A stretch of 64,000 nt of DNA, taken from positions 1 through 64,000 of IMG/VR virus record IMGVR_UViG_3300025707_000655; one strand, 5' to 3'. Positions 15,248-24,339 of the stretch are shown here, in pieces. Source of the stretch: a virus. Position 1 is the stretch's first letter. Every line of letters begins with the position of its first letter. A program made the translations under genes and the position numbers. The notes beneath the pieces were generated by a model, which saw only the letters and a program-made list of their open reading frames with translations, searched no databases and had not been told where the DNA came from.

Positions 15248-16001
15248 ACACTTTACTATAATTATATTGTCTTACAACAATGAGCGCTGGGCAGAGAAGA
15301 ACGTGAACTCTGCGATAAACCAAGCCTACGACAATTATGATTTGGTATACATCGACGATGCTTCGACTGACAACACTAAAAATATTGTTGACAAGTGCTT
15401 AAAATCTTGGGACTCGAAAAAGGGTATTCTCAAATATTACAACAATTCTGAAAACTTAAGAGCGCTCCCGAATCTATACACCGCAGTGGATTGCGCCAAA
15501 CCGGGCTCAATTATTGTAGCTCTTGATGGCGACGATTGGTTGGCGAACAAGAACGTACTGTCAGAACTGAATTCTGTATACCAAGATGAAAGCGTTTGGA
15601 TAACTGCAGGATCCTACCTTGAGAGTGTGGGCGGCAGGATAGTTAGGCCAAGCATACCAAAAGACTACTGGGATAAAAACATTAGACAACAACATTGGTC
15701 CTTCTCTCATTTGAGAACATTTAAAAGAGAGTTGTTTATGTCAATCCAAAAACAGGATTTTCTGGATGAAGACGGTGACTTTTTTAAATTTACTTGGGAT
15801 AGGGTTATAATGTATCCGATGATCGAGATGTCCGGTAAAGAACACTTCATCGCTATCGGAAAGGTGATGTATATATACAACAAAGAAAATCCCATATCCG
15901 TTGACAAGGTTCACAGAAGTGAACAGCTTAGGATAGAGAGTGTCCTCGTGTCGAAGCAACCCTATGATAAACTGAGAGTATTGCAGATTGAAGAACTATA
16001 A
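15231..16001 (+). CDS. Glycosyltransferase family 2
   Basis: The ATG at 15231 (GGGAGA upstream) overlaps the end of the previous gene by 17 bases; an in-frame ATG at 15132 lies deep inside it. The 256-residue product is a GT-A fold: FTIIILSYNNERWAEKNVNSAI, then YIDDASTDNT with the first Asp pair, and the metal-binding IVALDGDDW (DxDD type). Residues after 130 form an acceptor region with W/Y-rich sequence. An inverting transferase using a nucleotide-diphosphate sugar is the family role. Confidence 0.85.
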   Translation: MHLKSKHFTIIILSYNNERWAEKNVNSAINQAYDNYDLVYIDDASTDNTKNIVDKCLKSWDSKKGILKYYNNSENLRALPNLYTAVDCAKPGSIIVALDGDDWLANKNVLSELNSVYQDESVWITAGSYLESVGGRIVRPSIPKDYWDKNIRQQHWSFSHLRTFKRELFMSIQKQDFLDEDGDFFKFTWDRVIMYPMIEMSGKEHFIAIGKVMYIYNKENPISVDKVHRSEQLRIESVLVSKQPYDKLRVLQIEEL

Positions 16002-16947
16002 TATATTAATGTGCGCCAAACCAGGCGGCGATCGTGGCCCTGGCCTAACTTTCAGTCACCACGTTGATGCACTGAGCAAGCACAAGAATATTTCTGTTGA
16101 TGAATTGTGGGACATTGGACAAATAGGTGTTCAAGGATTACAGAGGTATGATGTTTTTTGGTTTTATGCAAAGGGTTTTGATCCAAATCTTTATAATCAA
16201 CTAAAGCACCATTGCCCAGACAAAAAGTTTGTTTTTGGCCCAAACGTTCTTTTGGATTATCCAGATTATGGCCCACACGACCAATGGGACAAGTGGTTCG
16301 TTGAGAATGTAGAATTTGATCTGTACATCGATCAGGTTCAGTTTTATAACGACCACGTAAAAAAGTTCTTGAGGAAAGACCTTGTTCACAAAGCTGACTA
16401 TTTAGACAAGTGCGTCACTTTCGATATAGACCCATCCCTTATAGAAAACAAGAACATCAAGTATGATTGCCTTATTTATTCCAAGAAGAGGAGATACGAC
16501 GACAATTATCTGGAATTTCACGATGATCTTATTGATATGTTGGAAGACAACGATATTTCGTTTACCAGAGTTCACTATGGCGAGTATAAGAGGGAAGAGT
16601 ACTTTGATAAACTCTTGCAATCAAAATGTTGCATAAATCTAAGTCTTGATGAATGTCCTGGCATCGCAACGTACGAAGCGATGTTCTTAGACGTTCCAAT
16701 TATCGGATCTCCTCATAATACGCCAAGCATCTTCGACCAAAGGTTTTGGGTACACGGGACGGATAGAATGACGGATCTCTATCTAAAGAGGAACGAGGGG
16801 TCTGCCAAAGAGTATTTTAACAAAATTAAAAGCTTTTTAGACGGTACTCTAAACATTGAAGAATCGCCGAGAGAATACATACTTAGGCACGCTGGTTATA
16901 AGAGGTATGCGGCCGACGCCTACACTCTTTTGAATAAATATTGTTGA
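15988..16947 (+). CDS. Glycosyltransferase, GT-B like
   Basis: A TTG at 15988 gives 319 residues; an ATG at 16009 is the alternative. The sequence begins YNILMCAKPGGDRGPGLTF, with a second Rossmann-like half from about 150 (KYDCLIYSKKRRYDDNY). The donor-site-like segment ECPGIATYEAMFLDVPIIG (about 220-240) keeps the E of GT-B enzymes and matches the glycogen-synthase-type fold. Specificity is unknown. Confidence 0.7.
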   Translation: MKNYNILMCAKPGGDRGPGLTFSHHVDALSKHKNISVDELWDIGQIGVQGLQRYDVFWFYAKGFDPNLYNQLKHHCPDKKFVFGPNVLLDYPDYGPHDQWDKWFVENVEFDLYIDQVQFYNDHVKKFLRKDLVHKADYLDKCVTFDIDPSLIENKNIKYDCLIYSKKRRYDDNYLEFHDDLIDMLEDNDISFTRVHYGEYKREEYFDKLLQSKCCINLSLDECPGIATYEAMFLDVPIIGSPHNTPSIFDQRFWVHGTDRMTDLYLKRNEGSAKEYFNKIKSFLDGTLNIEESPREYILRHAGYKRYAADAYTLLNKYC

Positions 16948-16956
16948 GGTTTTACT

Positions 16957-17790
16957 ATGGGTCTTGGAGGCTATTTGGCTTGGACAGCCGTCGCTAGAGA
17001 AGTTAAGAAAAAGATTGACGAAGATATAAAAATATTGCCTTGCGAGGGTGACGGCAAAAACATAACAAAGTTTGTCAGAAGCCCAGTATTCGAAAACAAC
17101 CCGTATATCGCAAAAACGGACGAAAAGTCTAGACTGTTTCCTCTGTTTCTAAACAATCCGCAAGCAAACTATTGCAAAACCGATACCCCACTGATGGCCC
17201 ACCACAGGTATGACAAGCATATGATCGCGCAGATGTGTGAATTTTATGGAATTGAGAGCCCTGAGCTAAAGTGTGAAATGTATTTCACTAATTATGAAAG
17301 AGACAAGGTGAAAAATCTCGTATCTGATCTTGGCGTCTTTATTACTATCGAGCCCGTATCTAAAACAAATTACACTCCGAATAGAGAATACCCCTTTGCT
17401 AAATGGCAGAAGGTTGTAAATGATCTTTCAAGAGATGTGACTATGGTACAGCTTGGGGCACCTGCATCGAGACTTCTGAACAATGTCACAGATTTCAGAG
17501 GCAAGACGAGCTTCAGGGAAGCTGCCCTGGTCATCGGAGAATCAAAGGCTTTTCTAAGCTCTGAAGGTGGGCTAGTTCACGCTGCCACCACAGTAGACAC
17601 GACTTCGGTCGTTGTCATAACCGGATATCAGCACCCTGATATGGTCGCATACCCTCAGAATGTAAATATCAATCTTGGCAAGCACGGCCCTTGTGGCTTG
17701 AAAGTGAAGTGTGATGAGTGTTTTTCAGAAGTAATGAATCATAATTATTCAGAAATTATTACTAAAACGAGAAAACTTATCAGCATATGA
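16957..17790 (+). CDS. Glycosyltransferase family 9-like (heptosyltransferase type)
   Basis: This 277-residue protein starts GLGGYLAWTAVAREVKKK, like the GLGDxLxxTAVxRxL opening of GT9 enzymes. The C-terminal half has the donor-site region FREAALVIGESKAFLSSEGGLVHAATTVDT, the counterpart of the heptosyltransferase S-x-D-x-G-x-x-H-x-A segment with Glu in place of the usual Asp. The next two genes would make a heptose donor, so a heptosyltransferase role is supported by context. It is shorter than typical GT9 proteins (about 340). Confidence 0.75.
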   Translation: MGLGGYLAWTAVAREVKKKIDEDIKILPCEGDGKNITKFVRSPVFENNPYIAKTDEKSRLFPLFLNNPQANYCKTDTPLMAHHRYDKHMIAQMCEFYGIESPELKCEMYFTNYERDKVKNLVSDLGVFITIEPVSKTNYTPNREYPFAKWQKVVNDLSRDVTMVQLGAPASRLLNNVTDFRGKTSFREAALVIGESKAFLSSEGGLVHAATTVDTTSVVVITGYQHPDMVAYPQNVNINLGKHGPCGLKVKCDECFSEVMNHNYSEIITKTRKLISI

Positions 17791-18179
17791 AGACAGTGTT
17801 CACTAATGGGTGTTTTGACGTGCTTCACAGGGGCCATATCGAGCTTCTGAGGCACTGTAAGTCTCTGGGGTATGTCGTGGTAGGGTTAAACTCTGACAGC
17901 AGCATACGGCGTTTAAAAGGCGAAAATAGACCATTCAATAATCAAAAAGATCGAAAGTTTCTTTTAGAGTCTTGTAAGTATGTTGACGAGGTAATACTTT
18001 TTAGCGAGGATACACCATTAAACTTGATTAATCAAGTAAAACCCGATATACTTGTGAAAGGTGGAGATTACAAGAAGGAGGATGTCGTTGGCTACGCAGA
18101 GGTAGGGACGACAATTATTTTTAATTATGTTGAAGGATATTCATCAACTAAAGCAATCAAAAATTTTGGTGGTAGGTGA
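17787..18179 (+). CDS. HldE C-terminal-type nucleotidyltransferase (heptose 1-phosphate)
   Basis: The 130-residue protein has the cytidylyltransferase-like signature NGCFDVLHRGHIELL (HxGH motif), VVGLNSDSSIRRLKG, PDILVKGGDY and a C-terminal EGYSSTKAI that corresponds to the STT-K loop of RfaE2/HldC. These enzymes join heptose 1-phosphate to a nucleotide, forming ADP- or CDP-type heptose. In E. coli this domain is fused C-terminally to the kinase as HldE; here it is separate and comes before the kinase gene, which it overlaps by 53 bases. Glycerol-3-phosphate cytidylyltransferase is a weaker alternative. Confidence 0.8.
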   Translation: MKTVFTNGCFDVLHRGHIELLRHCKSLGYVVVGLNSDSSIRRLKGENRPFNNQKDRKFLLESCKYVDEVILFSEDTPLNLINQVKPDILVKGGDYKKEDVVGYAEVGTTIIFNYVEGYSSTKAIKNFGGR

Positions 18180-18930
18180 CTCCTGCATTGATGTCTACAA
18201 TTACGGCACTTGCGATAGAATAAGCCCTGAAGCACCAGTACCTATACTGAAGATCGAAAAATCAGAATCCAAGCCTGGGATGGCACTAAACGTAGCCACG
18301 AACTTAAATAGTTTGGGCAACGAAACCACCATAATCACGAATCTAGAAGAGATAAGAAAGGAGAGGTACGTTTGCAGTAGGAATATGCAGCATATCCTCC
18401 GAGTCGACAGGGGGGAGAGTGAAAAGATAGAACCTCTAAGGATAAATTCAGGATTCGATGCGTTCGATGACCGAGTTGGCAGTCTGGAAGACTACGATTG
18501 TTTGGTTATATCCGACTATAACAAAGGTTTTCTACCCAGCAGTGCTTGTAGGGATCTAGTCGATTTGGCCAGACACTACAACAAGCCGATATTTGTTGAC
18601 ACGAAAAAGACGGATCTAACTTGTTTCGAAGGTTGCGTGATAAAACTAAACCAGTCAGAATATGAAAAGATCACTAAGTACCCTACTAACTGTGAAATGG
18701 TGACGACCTTGGGCGCAATGGGCGCAATGTACAGGGACGATATATATTCTACGGTCAAAACAGAAGTTTTTGACGTCTGCGGCGCAGGAGACACTTTTTT
18801 GTCTGCCTTCGTGACGCACTATATGTCTTTCTCTAGCATCTCAACTGCGATTGATTTTGCGAACAAAGTCGCAGCCATCTCTGTACAAAAGTTTGGAAAC
18901 TATGCACCAAGCCTGGGGGAAGTGTCGTGA
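18127..18930 (+). CDS. HldE N-terminal-type heptose 7-phosphate kinase (PfkB family)
   Basis: This 267-residue protein has the PfkB/ribokinase fold. SKILVVGDSCIDVYNYG, RISPEAPVPILK and PGMALNVATNL match the start of RfaE1 kinases. The second signature, DVCGAGDTFLSAF, has the catalytic Asp of GAGD. The start at 18127 lies 53 bases inside the previous gene with no strong ribosome site, but the first beta strand begins at about residue 12, so no later start works. It phosphorylates heptose 7-phosphate in the ADP-heptose route. The chain is shorter than E. coli HldE's kinase part (about 320). Confidence 0.8.
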   Translation: MLKDIHQLKQSKILVVGDSCIDVYNYGTCDRISPEAPVPILKIEKSESKPGMALNVATNLNSLGNETTIITNLEEIRKERYVCSRNMQHILRVDRGESEKIEPLRINSGFDAFDDRVGSLEDYDCLVISDYNKGFLPSSACRDLVDLARHYNKPIFVDTKKTDLTCFEGCVIKLNQSEYEKITKYPTNCEMVTTLGAMGAMYRDDIYSTVKTEVFDVCGAGDTFLSAFVTHYMSFSSISTAIDFANKVAAISVQKFGNYAPSLGEVS

Positions 18931-19247
18931 AGTACGTTTTTGATATTGATGGTACAATTTGTACTACCACTGAGGGTGACTATTCCAAGGCATCGCCGTA
19001 CGAAAGAAGAATACGACACATCAACGATCTTTTTGAACGGGGAAACGAAATAGTTTTCTATACCGCCAGGGGTATGGGCAGAACAAAAGATGATCCAGTC
19101 ACGGCGACAAAACTTTTTTATGATTTCACCAGAGAGCAGTTAAATTCTTGGGGTGTTAAATATCACAGCTTGTTTCTTGGCAAACCATCTGGAGATATTT
19201 ACATAGATGATAAGGGGGTAAATCACGATGCCTACTTCAGTGAGTGA
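18927..19247 (+). CDS. HAD-superfamily hydrolase
   Basis: The GTG at 18927 has GGGGGAAG upstream. The 106-residue protein has DIDGT at residues 5-9 (nucleophile Asp), YTARG as motif II, Lys in LGKPSGD and the IYIDDKG motif IV, so all HAD catalytic elements are present without a cap domain. Context suggests sugar-phosphate dephosphorylation, for instance the GmhB step, but it is shorter than GmhB and resembles small capsule-locus HAD proteins. Confidence 0.75.
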   Translation: MKYVFDIDGTICTTTEGDYSKASPYERRIRHINDLFERGNEIVFYTARGMGRTKDDPVTATKLFYDFTREQLNSWGVKYHSLFLGKPSGDIYIDDKGVNHDAYFSE

Positions 19248-19605
19248 TACGCACATACAAGATATCAAATTCGTAAAAAAAGGCTGGGGTTTCGAAAAAT
19301 GGATAGTGAACAAATCCGAATATTGCGGCAAATTGTTATACTTTGAAATTGGTAAGAGATGCTCTTGGCATTATCACGTAAAAAAAGATGAAGTCTTCTA
19401 CTTACAATCTGGAAAAATGTTGATAAAATATTCCGAAGAAGATGATATAAACAATGCTGAAGAGTTAACACTATTACCTGGACAAGCTTTTCACGTATAT
19501 AGGGGTCTTAGACACCAAATGTATGCGATAGAAGATAGCGAATTGTTTGAATTCTCTACGGAACATTTTGACGAAGACTCACACAGAGTGATAAAGGGAG
19601 ATTAG
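19228..19605 (+). CDS. Cupin-fold protein (sugar isomerase/epimerase-like)
   Basis: A 125-residue single-domain cupin. The first cupin motif is visible as CSWHYHVKKDEVFYLQSGKM, with two His and a Glu as metal ligands, and the second as LLPGQAFHVYRGLRHQMYAIEDSELFEFST. Such small cupins in polysaccharide loci are usually sugar-phosphate isomerases or mannose-6-phosphate isomerase-like proteins. It overlaps the HAD gene by 20 bases. Confidence 0.75.
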   Translation: MPTSVSDTHIQDIKFVKKGWGFEKWIVNKSEYCGKLLYFEIGKRCSWHYHVKKDEVFYLQSGKMLIKYSEEDDINNAEELTLLPGQAFHVYRGLRHQMYAIEDSELFEFSTEHFDEDSHRVIKGD

Positions 19606-21225
19606 ATGAAGATTGCAAGCGCCTGGTCAGGTCACGACTGCTCTTTTTGTATTTTGGATGGTGGACGACCTGTAATCCACGCAGAATATGAAAGATACAT
19701 TAGGGAGAAAGAGCCTGCCGGTGACGGTGTGCAATTTATGTTTGACGAAATGGGCGACGTTAGCGACGTCAAGCACTTTATTACAAACTTTTCTTTCAAA
19801 AAACTGAAGCAACACCCGGATTCTCTAAGCAAACTAGAGGGCATCATCGCAGATAACGGCGGAAAGATGCACGTAATAAGTCACCATCAAGCCCACGCGG
19901 CGAATGCTTTCTATTCCAGCAACTTCGATAAGGCCCTGATATTCACTATGGACGGCGGCGGAATGGAAGACGAGAATGGTTCAATCACCGCATTTACTGT
20001 CTGGGAAGGTGAGGGGAACAAGATAAAGCCGATAAAAGTGTTTCCTATCAGCCAAGTTAACATCGGCGGCGTTTGGACCCGCGTAACTAGATATGTTTTT
20101 GGAATGCAGTCTGGATGGCCAACGGGCCATCAGGCTGGAACAGTTATGGCGATGGCCGCTATGGGAGATAAGCATAAGTACTTTTTCGACTTCTACAATA
20201 TGCTTGAGAGAGACTCACAGGCCGCTTCTTATAAACCATCCGGTCAACCACGAGGCGCAAATGTAGGCACAGACCCTCGTCATCCATATCTCGGCAAGTG
20301 GACAGACCTTGCCAATTCAAGCGAGCAGGAGAAGTTTGATTTGGCTGCTGGGCTTCAAGCCGCAACGGAAAGGTATCTGCACTCCTTGTTGTCCGAGTTC
20401 GTAGACCAGCACCAGTGCGATAATATATGTTTTGCAGGCGGCGTCTCACTCAACTCAGTTGTTATGGGCAAATGCCTTGAGTGGTTTGCTGACCAAAGTT
20501 TATACGTAACCCCCACACCACACGATGGTGGCTTAACCATCGGCGCAGCCCAGTTTTTGTGGCATTCTATCTTGGACAATCCGAGAATAACTTGGGAAGA
20601 TAATTACACTCCATACCTTGGTGCTGACCACAAGAGTAAAATTTTGCCAACTATCGAGACGATGAAAGATAAGATCGAGACTTCTCAGTCGAGTGTCTCA
20701 GAGGTTGTAGATCTTCTTGACGATCAAAAAATCGTGGCAGTCTATGGAGGTGGTTCGGAGTCCGGCCGCCGTGCACTTGGCAACAGGAGCATTCTTGCTG
20801 ACCCGAGAAGCAAAAAGATGAAGGATATTATAAACGAAAAGGTGAAACACCGCCAATGGTTCCGACCTTTTGCTCCCTCGATTCTTAGAAGCGAAGTCTC
20901 CAAGTGGTTCGAGAGAGAGGAAGACAGCCCATATATGAGCTTTGTTATAAAATTCAAGGAAGAAGTCAGAGACAAGGTTCCTGCTGTGGTTCATTTTGAT
21001 GGCTCAGCAAGACTCCAGACAGTGACCAAGAATGATAACGAGTGGTATTTCGACCTTTTGACGAAGTGGCACGAAAAAAGTGGTGTCCCCGTCCTTTTGA
21101 ACACGAGCTTCAACGACAGAGAACCCATCTGCGAAACACCAGAGCACGCGATAAGTTGCTTCCTAGGTACAGAAATAGATTATTTATATTTTTATGATCT
21201 CGATTTGTTAGTGAGGAGAAAATAA
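19606..21225 (+). CDS. Carbamoyltransferase, NodU/CmcH family
   Basis: A full-length 539-residue member. The N-terminal half shows VISHHQAHAANAFYSS and FTMDGGG with the conserved His residues of the Kae1-like domain. The C-terminal YrdC-like half has GGGSESGRRALGNRSILADPR, RQWFRPFAPSI and VLLNTSFNDREPICETP. These enzymes transfer a carbamoyl group from carbamoyl phosphate through carbamoyl-AMP to a sugar hydroxyl. Acceptor glycan is presumably that made by neighbouring genes. No truncation. Confidence 0.9.
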   Translation: MKIASAWSGHDCSFCILDGGRPVIHAEYERYIREKEPAGDGVQFMFDEMGDVSDVKHFITNFSFKKLKQHPDSLSKLEGIIADNGGKMHVISHHQAHAANAFYSSNFDKALIFTMDGGGMEDENGSITAFTVWEGEGNKIKPIKVFPISQVNIGGVWTRVTRYVFGMQSGWPTGHQAGTVMAMAAMGDKHKYFFDFYNMLERDSQAASYKPSGQPRGANVGTDPRHPYLGKWTDLANSSEQEKFDLAAGLQAATERYLHSLLSEFVDQHQCDNICFAGGVSLNSVVMGKCLEWFADQSLYVTPTPHDGGLTIGAAQFLWHSILDNPRITWEDNYTPYLGADHKSKILPTIETMKDKIETSQSSVSEVVDLLDDQKIVAVYGGGSESGRRALGNRSILADPRSKKMKDIINEKVKHRQWFRPFAPSILRSEVSKWFEREEDSPYMSFVIKFKEEVRDKVPAVVHFDGSARLQTVTKNDNEWYFDLLTKWHEKSGVPVLLNTSFNDREPICETPEHAISCFLGTEIDYLYFYDLDLLVRRK

Positions 21226-22173
21226 GTGAAGATTTTGGTGACAGGCGTCCAAGGCGTCATTGGTAGTAAATTGGAGGAGATACTAAAAATCCGAGGACAT
21301 AAAGTTTTTGGTGTTGACTTGTTTCATACAGATAGAAAATACGGCCATGGTATGGGAAAAATCAAGGATGACGATTACTTCCGATGTGACATTGGAGAGT
21401 ACAGGCAAATACAAGAGGTTATTGAGTATGTTAAGCCTGATCTGGTCTACAACTGTGCCGCAGAATTTGGTCGCTGGAACGGTGAACATTTTTATGAAAA
21501 AGTTTGGAAATCCAATGTCATTGGAATGAAAAATATAATTAGATTGCAAGAGAAGCTTGGGTTTAAATTGGTCCACTGTTCTTCGTCAGAGGTTTACGGC
21601 GACTATGAGGGTGTTATGTATGAAGACGTGCTTGAGAAAACCCCTATTCCTCAAATGAACGACTATGCTATGAGTAAGAGGGTCAACGAGATGCAGGCAT
21701 TCAATTCTCGACAACAATTCAGTACAGAGACTGTCCTAGTCAGGTTTTTTAATACCTACGGTCCTGGAGAATGGTATCATCCGTTCAGAAGTGTCAACTG
21801 CCTGTTTACATACGACCTGCTGACCGGCAAGCCAATTACCGTGTATAAAGGCCATTCTAGAACGAGCACATACATATACGACAGTGTTAGAACGCTCGCC
21901 AATATAGCTGACAATTTTATTGATGGGGAGGTTTATAATATTGCTTCTAAATCAGAACACACAATCGAGCATCTTGCTGAGTTACTGGTCAAATTCACAC
22001 AAGCGGATCCAAACCTCGTCACCTATAAGGCGCATAGCGAGATCTTGACAACCAAGCACAAACTGGTGGATAATTCAAAATCGGTAAGAGATTTAGATCA
22101 CAAAGATACAGTATCACTGGAAGAAGGTGTTTGGGAAACAGTGCAATGGATGAAAGAGCATTATAGATTATGA
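21226..22173 (+). CDS. NAD-dependent sugar epimerase/dehydratase (SDR)
   Basis: The GTG at 21226 follows AGGAG. The 315-residue protein has the NAD-binding GVQGVIG at about 7-13, DLVYNCAAEFG with the NAA-type motif, SSSEVYG as the catalytic Ser region, and the Y-x3-K in DYAMSKR. It is an extended SDR, of the UDP-glucose 4-epimerase/GDP-mannose dehydratase type. It acts on a nucleotide-activated sugar; which one is not decidable. Confidence 0.85.
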   Translation: MKILVTGVQGVIGSKLEEILKIRGHKVFGVDLFHTDRKYGHGMGKIKDDDYFRCDIGEYRQIQEVIEYVKPDLVYNCAAEFGRWNGEHFYEKVWKSNVIGMKNIIRLQEKLGFKLVHCSSSEVYGDYEGVMYEDVLEKTPIPQMNDYAMSKRVNEMQAFNSRQQFSTETVLVRFFNTYGPGEWYHPFRSVNCLFTYDLLTGKPITVYKGHSRTSTYIYDSVRTLANIADNFIDGEVYNIASKSEHTIEHLAELLVKFTQADPNLVTYKAHSEILTTKHKLVDNSKSVRDLDHKDTVSLEEGVWETVQWMKEHYRL

Positions 22174-22727
22174 TTTGGAATGAAATACTTTGTCTTGGTG
22201 ATTCGATCACATATGGCGCGAGAGACGAGTTCGGGAGGTCCCCAACTATAGAACTATCCAGGATATTGACTGGACACACTGGCGAACACTACATATGCCA
22301 TAACTACGGCATCAGTGGTGAGACCAGTGTAGACCTCCTTAAAAGAACTTGGGGGGCTTGTAAGTCCCACAAAGATTCAAAAATAGCCCTAATACTTATT
22401 GGTACAAACGACACTCAAAAAAACACACCCAGTGAAGTCTATGAAGACAATTTAAGACAGATCATCAATATGTGCAAGATCCACGGAATGCATGTTATGG
22501 TTGGAACCCTTCCAAGACTAGGCTTCACACCCTTGTATTATAAGAACACTGACAAAATAGAGGTTTACAATTCTGTTATACACAAATTGAGTGTGGAAAT
22601 GGGCTTTTCCGTTTGTGATATGTCTGGTGTAGAGGTGGACTACATTGACAATGTTCACTTTACTAACAAAGGTCACAAGGAGATAGCGAGAAGATGGGCA
22701 AGCAAGATACTGTCAGGCCAGACTTAA
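22170..22727 (+). CDS. SGNH/GDSL hydrolase (esterase)
   Basis: The ATG overlaps the upstream TGA. The 185-residue protein has block I CLGDSITYG (nucleophile Ser), the Gly of NYGISGETS, block III GTNDTQ and block V DNVHFTNKGH with the catalytic Asp and His. No signal peptide, so it works in the cytoplasm, probably as a sugar O-acetyl esterase or acyltransferase trimming the glycan. Normal length for the family. Confidence 0.82.
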   Translation: MIWNEILCLGDSITYGARDEFGRSPTIELSRILTGHTGEHYICHNYGISGETSVDLLKRTWGACKSHKDSKIALILIGTNDTQKNTPSEVYEDNLRQIINMCKIHGMHVMVGTLPRLGFTPLYYKNTDKIEVYNSVIHKLSVEMGFSVCDMSGVEVDYIDNVHFTNKGHKEIARRWASKILSGQT

Positions 22728-23659
22728 GGGTAGTTGTTGTCGGCTGCACACCATTAGCCAGAAAAGTAATAAATTGTTTAGAGGGTATATGCGAGATTGC
22801 TGGCGTCATAGGCCTAGATGAATCTAAGGGGAGGTCTAAATCAAATTACGACAGCCTTGGAGACTTTGAATCTAAATACAGAATGCTGTGGACTGGTGAT
22901 ATAAACTCCGAACAAGAATGGATTAAAGGGACTGACTGTGATTTGATCATACAGTGCGGATGGTCCCAAATTTTCAAACAAAGCATACTAGACATTCCCA
23001 AAAGGTATTGTCTTGGAATACACCCCTCGCCATTACCCGCCGGCCGAGGCGCAGCCATAATGAATTGGAAAATAATTGAAAGTAACGGTTGTGAATTTGA
23101 GTGGGGTAATAGTCTTTTTGTTATGGAATCAAAGACTGACACTGGCGATATTGTTGACTTTGAGCCGTTTGTTATAAGGTCGAGAGACGACATAAGAACC
23201 GCCTACCATAAGGTTGATGAGACAGCTATAAAGATGATAAAGAGGACGATCCCAAGAATAGCTTCAAATTCGGAGGTGCTAAACCACCAGGACGAAAGTG
23301 GGGCCACAAGATATTATAAAAGAACGCCAAAAGATGGTATAGTGGATCTAAGCTGGCAAGCTACAAAGATCTCAGATTACGTTAGAGGGTTGACACATCC
23401 ATATCCTGGAGCCTTTGTTCCTCTGGAATTTGGCGATTTGAGATTGTGGACGATTAGTACCACAAGGTGTGCCACCAGTTTCGAACCGGGTACAATCGTC
23501 AGGACGGACTTTAACGGGGTTGTGGTCAAGACTGGTTGGTTTTCTGCAATAGTTTTGCACAGGGTAGGCTTTGAAGGTCAAGAATACTGGGCAGACGAAT
23601 TGTTCAAGAAGTTAGGTTTAAAAGATGGTGATAACTTGATCGCAAGGGGGGTAATATAA
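22694..23659 (+). CDS. Formyltransferase-like protein (sugar N-formylation)
   Basis: A 321-residue protein starting 34 bases before the SGNH gene ends; the first strand begins near residue 12, so a later start is unlikely. The formyl-transferase core has LGIHPSPLPAGRGAAIMNW, with the catalytic His, and KTDTGDIVDFE with the catalytic Asp. The Asn of the classic N-x-H motif is Gly here, as I recall for some sugar-related relatives. From about 200 a C-terminal part is like Fmt and ArnA OB-fold regions. It probably formylates an amino sugar using formyl-tetrahydrofolate; tRNA formylation is less likely in this context. Confidence 0.75.
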   Translation: MGKQDTVRPDLRVVVVGCTPLARKVINCLEGICEIAGVIGLDESKGRSKSNYDSLGDFESKYRMLWTGDINSEQEWIKGTDCDLIIQCGWSQIFKQSILDIPKRYCLGIHPSPLPAGRGAAIMNWKIIESNGCEFEWGNSLFVMESKTDTGDIVDFEPFVIRSRDDIRTAYHKVDETAIKMIKRTIPRIASNSEVLNHQDESGATRYYKRTPKDGIVDLSWQATKISDYVRGLTHPYPGAFVPLEFGDLRLWTISTTRCATSFEPGTIVRTDFNGVVVKTGWFSAIVLHRVGFEGQEYWADELFKKLGLKDGDNLIARGVI

Positions 23660-24339
23660 TGGCATACTGGGGTTATTTCGATGTTATCAAAGTGTTTCTA
23701 AGAGATATAGAAAATCCAAGGGTCCTGGAAGTTGGAGTGGACAAAGGGCAGATGCTTTTACCCTTGTTGAACTGGTTGTCTATCAATAAAGATAAATTTC
23801 ACCTTGTGGGAAATGACATTATTACACGCGACGAGCTTCTTGTTCAATTGGAATTGATGAAAAATAGTACGACAGCCGAGCAATCGTTTGATTTTTATCG
23901 TATGTCGAGTCTGGAGTATTTGCCGAATATGACATCCGAGCTGCGAGATATGGGTGCGACTAACGGGTATTTCCACCTGATGCTTATCGATGGGGATCAT
24001 AATTACTATACTGTAAAGAGAGAGCTTGAACAAATCAACGATCTTCTTTTGCAAGGAGGTATTGTTATATTCGATGATTATGACGGTAGGTGGTCTGAAA
24101 AAGACGAGTACTTTGCAGACTTTGAAGAATACAAAGACAATCCTGATGCAACAAAAAGAATCGAAACCGAGTCTGAAAAAAAAGGTGTTAAACCTGCAGT
24201 TGATGAGTTTTTAAGAGAGAACAAGGACTGGAGCGCAGCGAAATACAAACCACTGTCCGACCACGAGCCAATTATTATATACAGAAATCAAGAATATCCA
24301 AATCTCTTAAATGGAGAATTTGTAGGAGTAAAAATATGA
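23659..24339 (+). CDS. Class I methyltransferase (Methyltransf_24-like)
   Basis: The 226-residue protein has the SAM-binding Gly loop VLEVGVDKGQ, an acidic strand LVGNDI, and LIDGDHNYYTVKREL followed by GGIVIFDDYDGRW. These match O-methyltransferases of the Methyltransf_24 type found in glycan and antibiotic clusters. It likely O-methylates a sugar. It shares ATGA overlaps with both neighbours. Confidence 0.8.
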   Translation: MAYWGYFDVIKVFLRDIENPRVLEVGVDKGQMLLPLLNWLSINKDKFHLVGNDIITRDELLVQLELMKNSTTAEQSFDFYRMSSLEYLPNMTSELRDMGATNGYFHLMLIDGDHNYYTVKRELEQINDLLLQGGIVIFDDYDGRWSEKDEYFADFEEYKDNPDATKRIETESEKKGVKPAVDEFLRENKDWSAAKYKPLSDHEPIIIYRNQEYPNLLNGEFVGVKI

